From Arthrobacter sp. CDRTa11 (lineage in GTDB: Bacteria > Actinomycetota > Actinomycetes > Actinomycetales > Micrococcaceae): a stretch of DNA of 64,000 nt. The notes under the pieces are model-generated. The model searched no databases. It was not told the DNA's origin and saw only the letters and a program-made list of their open reading frames with translations. Of this stretch, positions 63,420 to 64,000 are shown piece after piece. Position numbers and translations under genes: made by a program. Position 1 is the first letter of the stretch; every line of letters begins with the position of its first letter. The DNA lies in NCBI RefSeq assembly GCF_026427775.1, contig NZ_CP044532.1, forward strand, positions 4,588,001 to 4,652,000. The letters are read 5' to 3'.

Positions 63420-64000
63420 TTTGACAGCGTCGCTGTCATTTCGGTCTGGATAGCATCCAGGATGGCTTTCGGATCTGACGCCTGCAGGGTTGCCAGTTTG
63501 GCGTTGAAGTCCTTGAGTACGTCGGCGGCGCCGGGCTGCGACGGGAGGGTCTGGGCATACTCGACGCCGGCGATGGAGGCTTCCTGCTCGGGGAACGCCT
63601 TCTTGAACTCGCTCTCTGCAGAAACAACCGAAGGCATAACACCAAAGGCCTTGGCGAATGTCATCTGGGTCTGGGTGCCGGTCAGCTGTTCAACCAATGC
63701 TTTTGCTGCTGGTTTGTTCTTGCTGTCCGCTGCGATGCCCCAGCAGTTGGTGAACTGGAGGGTACCCTTGCCCTTGGGACCGGCCGGCAGCTCTACGGTG
63801 CGGTACTTGATGGAAGGGAAGTCCTTGGACAGGGCCCCCGAGATCCAGTTGCCTTCGATCGTCATCGCGGAAAGCTGTTTGCCGAAGGCTTCGCCTCCCC
63901 AGCCTGCGCCCAAGTCAGAGGAGAACTTCGCTGATCCGTCGGTGAGCATTTTCTTGACGAAGGTCAGTGCCTTCACGTTCTCCGCGCTGTTGACGGTGGC
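63416..64000 (-). CDS. Sugar ABC substrate-binding protein, C-terminal part (cut by right window edge)
   Basis: The last 194 residues of an extracellular solute-binding protein (family 1). Visible pieces are LTFVKKMLTDGSAKFSSDLGAGWGGEAFGKQLSAMTIEGNW (in the order expected for the second lobe), TLQFTNCWGIAADSKNKPAAKALVEQL and the C-terminal DFNAKLATLQASDPKAILDAIQTEMTATL. The start, signal peptide and lipobox lie beyond the right edge. It overlaps the MalF-type gene by 4 bases and heads the same leftward operon, under the LacI regulator at 60136. Ligand unknown. Confidence 0.9.
   Translation of the reverse strand, partial: ATVNSAENVKALTFVKKMLTDGSAKFSSDLGAGWGGEAFGKQLSAMTIEGNWISGALSKDFPSIKYRTVELPAGPKGKGTLQFTNCWGIAADSKNKPAAKALVEQLTGTQTQMTFAKAFGVMPSVVSAESEFKKAFPEQEASIAGVEYAQTLPSQPGAADVLKDFNAKLATLQASDPKAILDAIQTEMTATLSK

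Noticed and set aside
1..64000. tRNA or rRNA genes, CRISPR arrays, insertion sequences, phage attachment sites
   Set aside because: None seen: no cloverleaf-like tRNA ends, no regularly spaced repeats, no transposase or integrase motifs in any frame. The decay at 31847-33027 shows no flanking mobile element.

Overview
The window reads as one chromosomal stretch of a high-GC Gram-positive soil actinobacterium, most likely a member of the Arthrobacter / Pseudarthrobacter / Paenarthrobacter group. This rests on base composition, frequent GTG/TTG starts, many LacI, TetR, PucR and MarR regulators beside catabolic genes, ABC sugar importers without their own ATPase, and an LAxTG sorting signal. It is inference, not a database match. 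No rRNA, tRNA, insertion sequence, prophage or CRISPR array was seen.

Layout. (1) 1-8901 is a hydantoinase-type locus: a partial hydantoinase/oxoprolinase gene facing left, then an MFS transporter and hydantoin racemase to the right, a truncated second racemase coupled to an NAD(P)H:quinone-type dehydrogenase, and a leftward operon of a divergent hydantoinase-like protein, a DUF917 protein and a PucR regulator. (2) 9148-12753 holds dtd, a MarR/LLM-oxidoreductase/DoxX unit with three palindromic operators, and a lipoprotein. (3) 12896-17541 is a TetR-controlled operon of APC permease, MoaF and aldehyde dehydrogenase, probably for amine or aromatic-aldehyde catabolism. (4) 17657-22097 has a CPA2 antiporter and several membrane or secreted proteins of unknown function, including a tandem paralogue pair. 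(5) 22342-24907 is a LacI-controlled disaccharide-type symporter. (6) 24920-29776 is a run of small stress-type genes (universal stress protein, PAS, cupin, Csp-like copper storage protein, SnoaL-like, GNAT). (7) 29797-31832 has a P-loop kinase-like protein, a LysE exporter and a GH16-fold protein.

(8) 31847-33776 is a decaying sugar locus: a truncated MalG-type permease, a doubly broken Gfo/Idh/MocA gene and an intact ThuA-family gene. (9) 33848-35192 is a TetR plus paired SMR efflux operon. (10) 35208-42330 is mixed housekeeping, with a cluster of two small P-loop proteins, a MazG-like pyrophosphohydrolase and a CYTH protein, and a 58-residue membrane protein. (11) 42449-52014 is an intact glycoside-use operon: LacI, binding protein, two permeases, secreted GH30 glucosidase with a C-terminal discoidin-type domain, TIM-barrel isomerase, Gfo/Idh/MocA dehydrogenase and a second LacI. 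Four copies of a TAAGCGCAT operator mark its control. (12) 52096-56063 holds an SDR/TetR pair, a DUF1089 protein, an aldo/keto reductase and a DUF1232 protein. (13) 56103-59770 groups an orphan OmpR-type regulator, a secreted GH16-type protein, a 54-residue LAxTG mini-protein and a processive GT2 synthase, which looks like an uncharacterised surface-polysaccharide module. (14) 60136-64000 is a third LacI plus sugar ABC importer, cut by the right edge.

The common theme is modular carbon catabolism, each module with its own local regulator and visible operator. The points most worth following are the polysaccharide module in (13), the contrast between decaying locus (8) and intact locus (11), the racemase remnant in (1), and the MoaF operon in (3).
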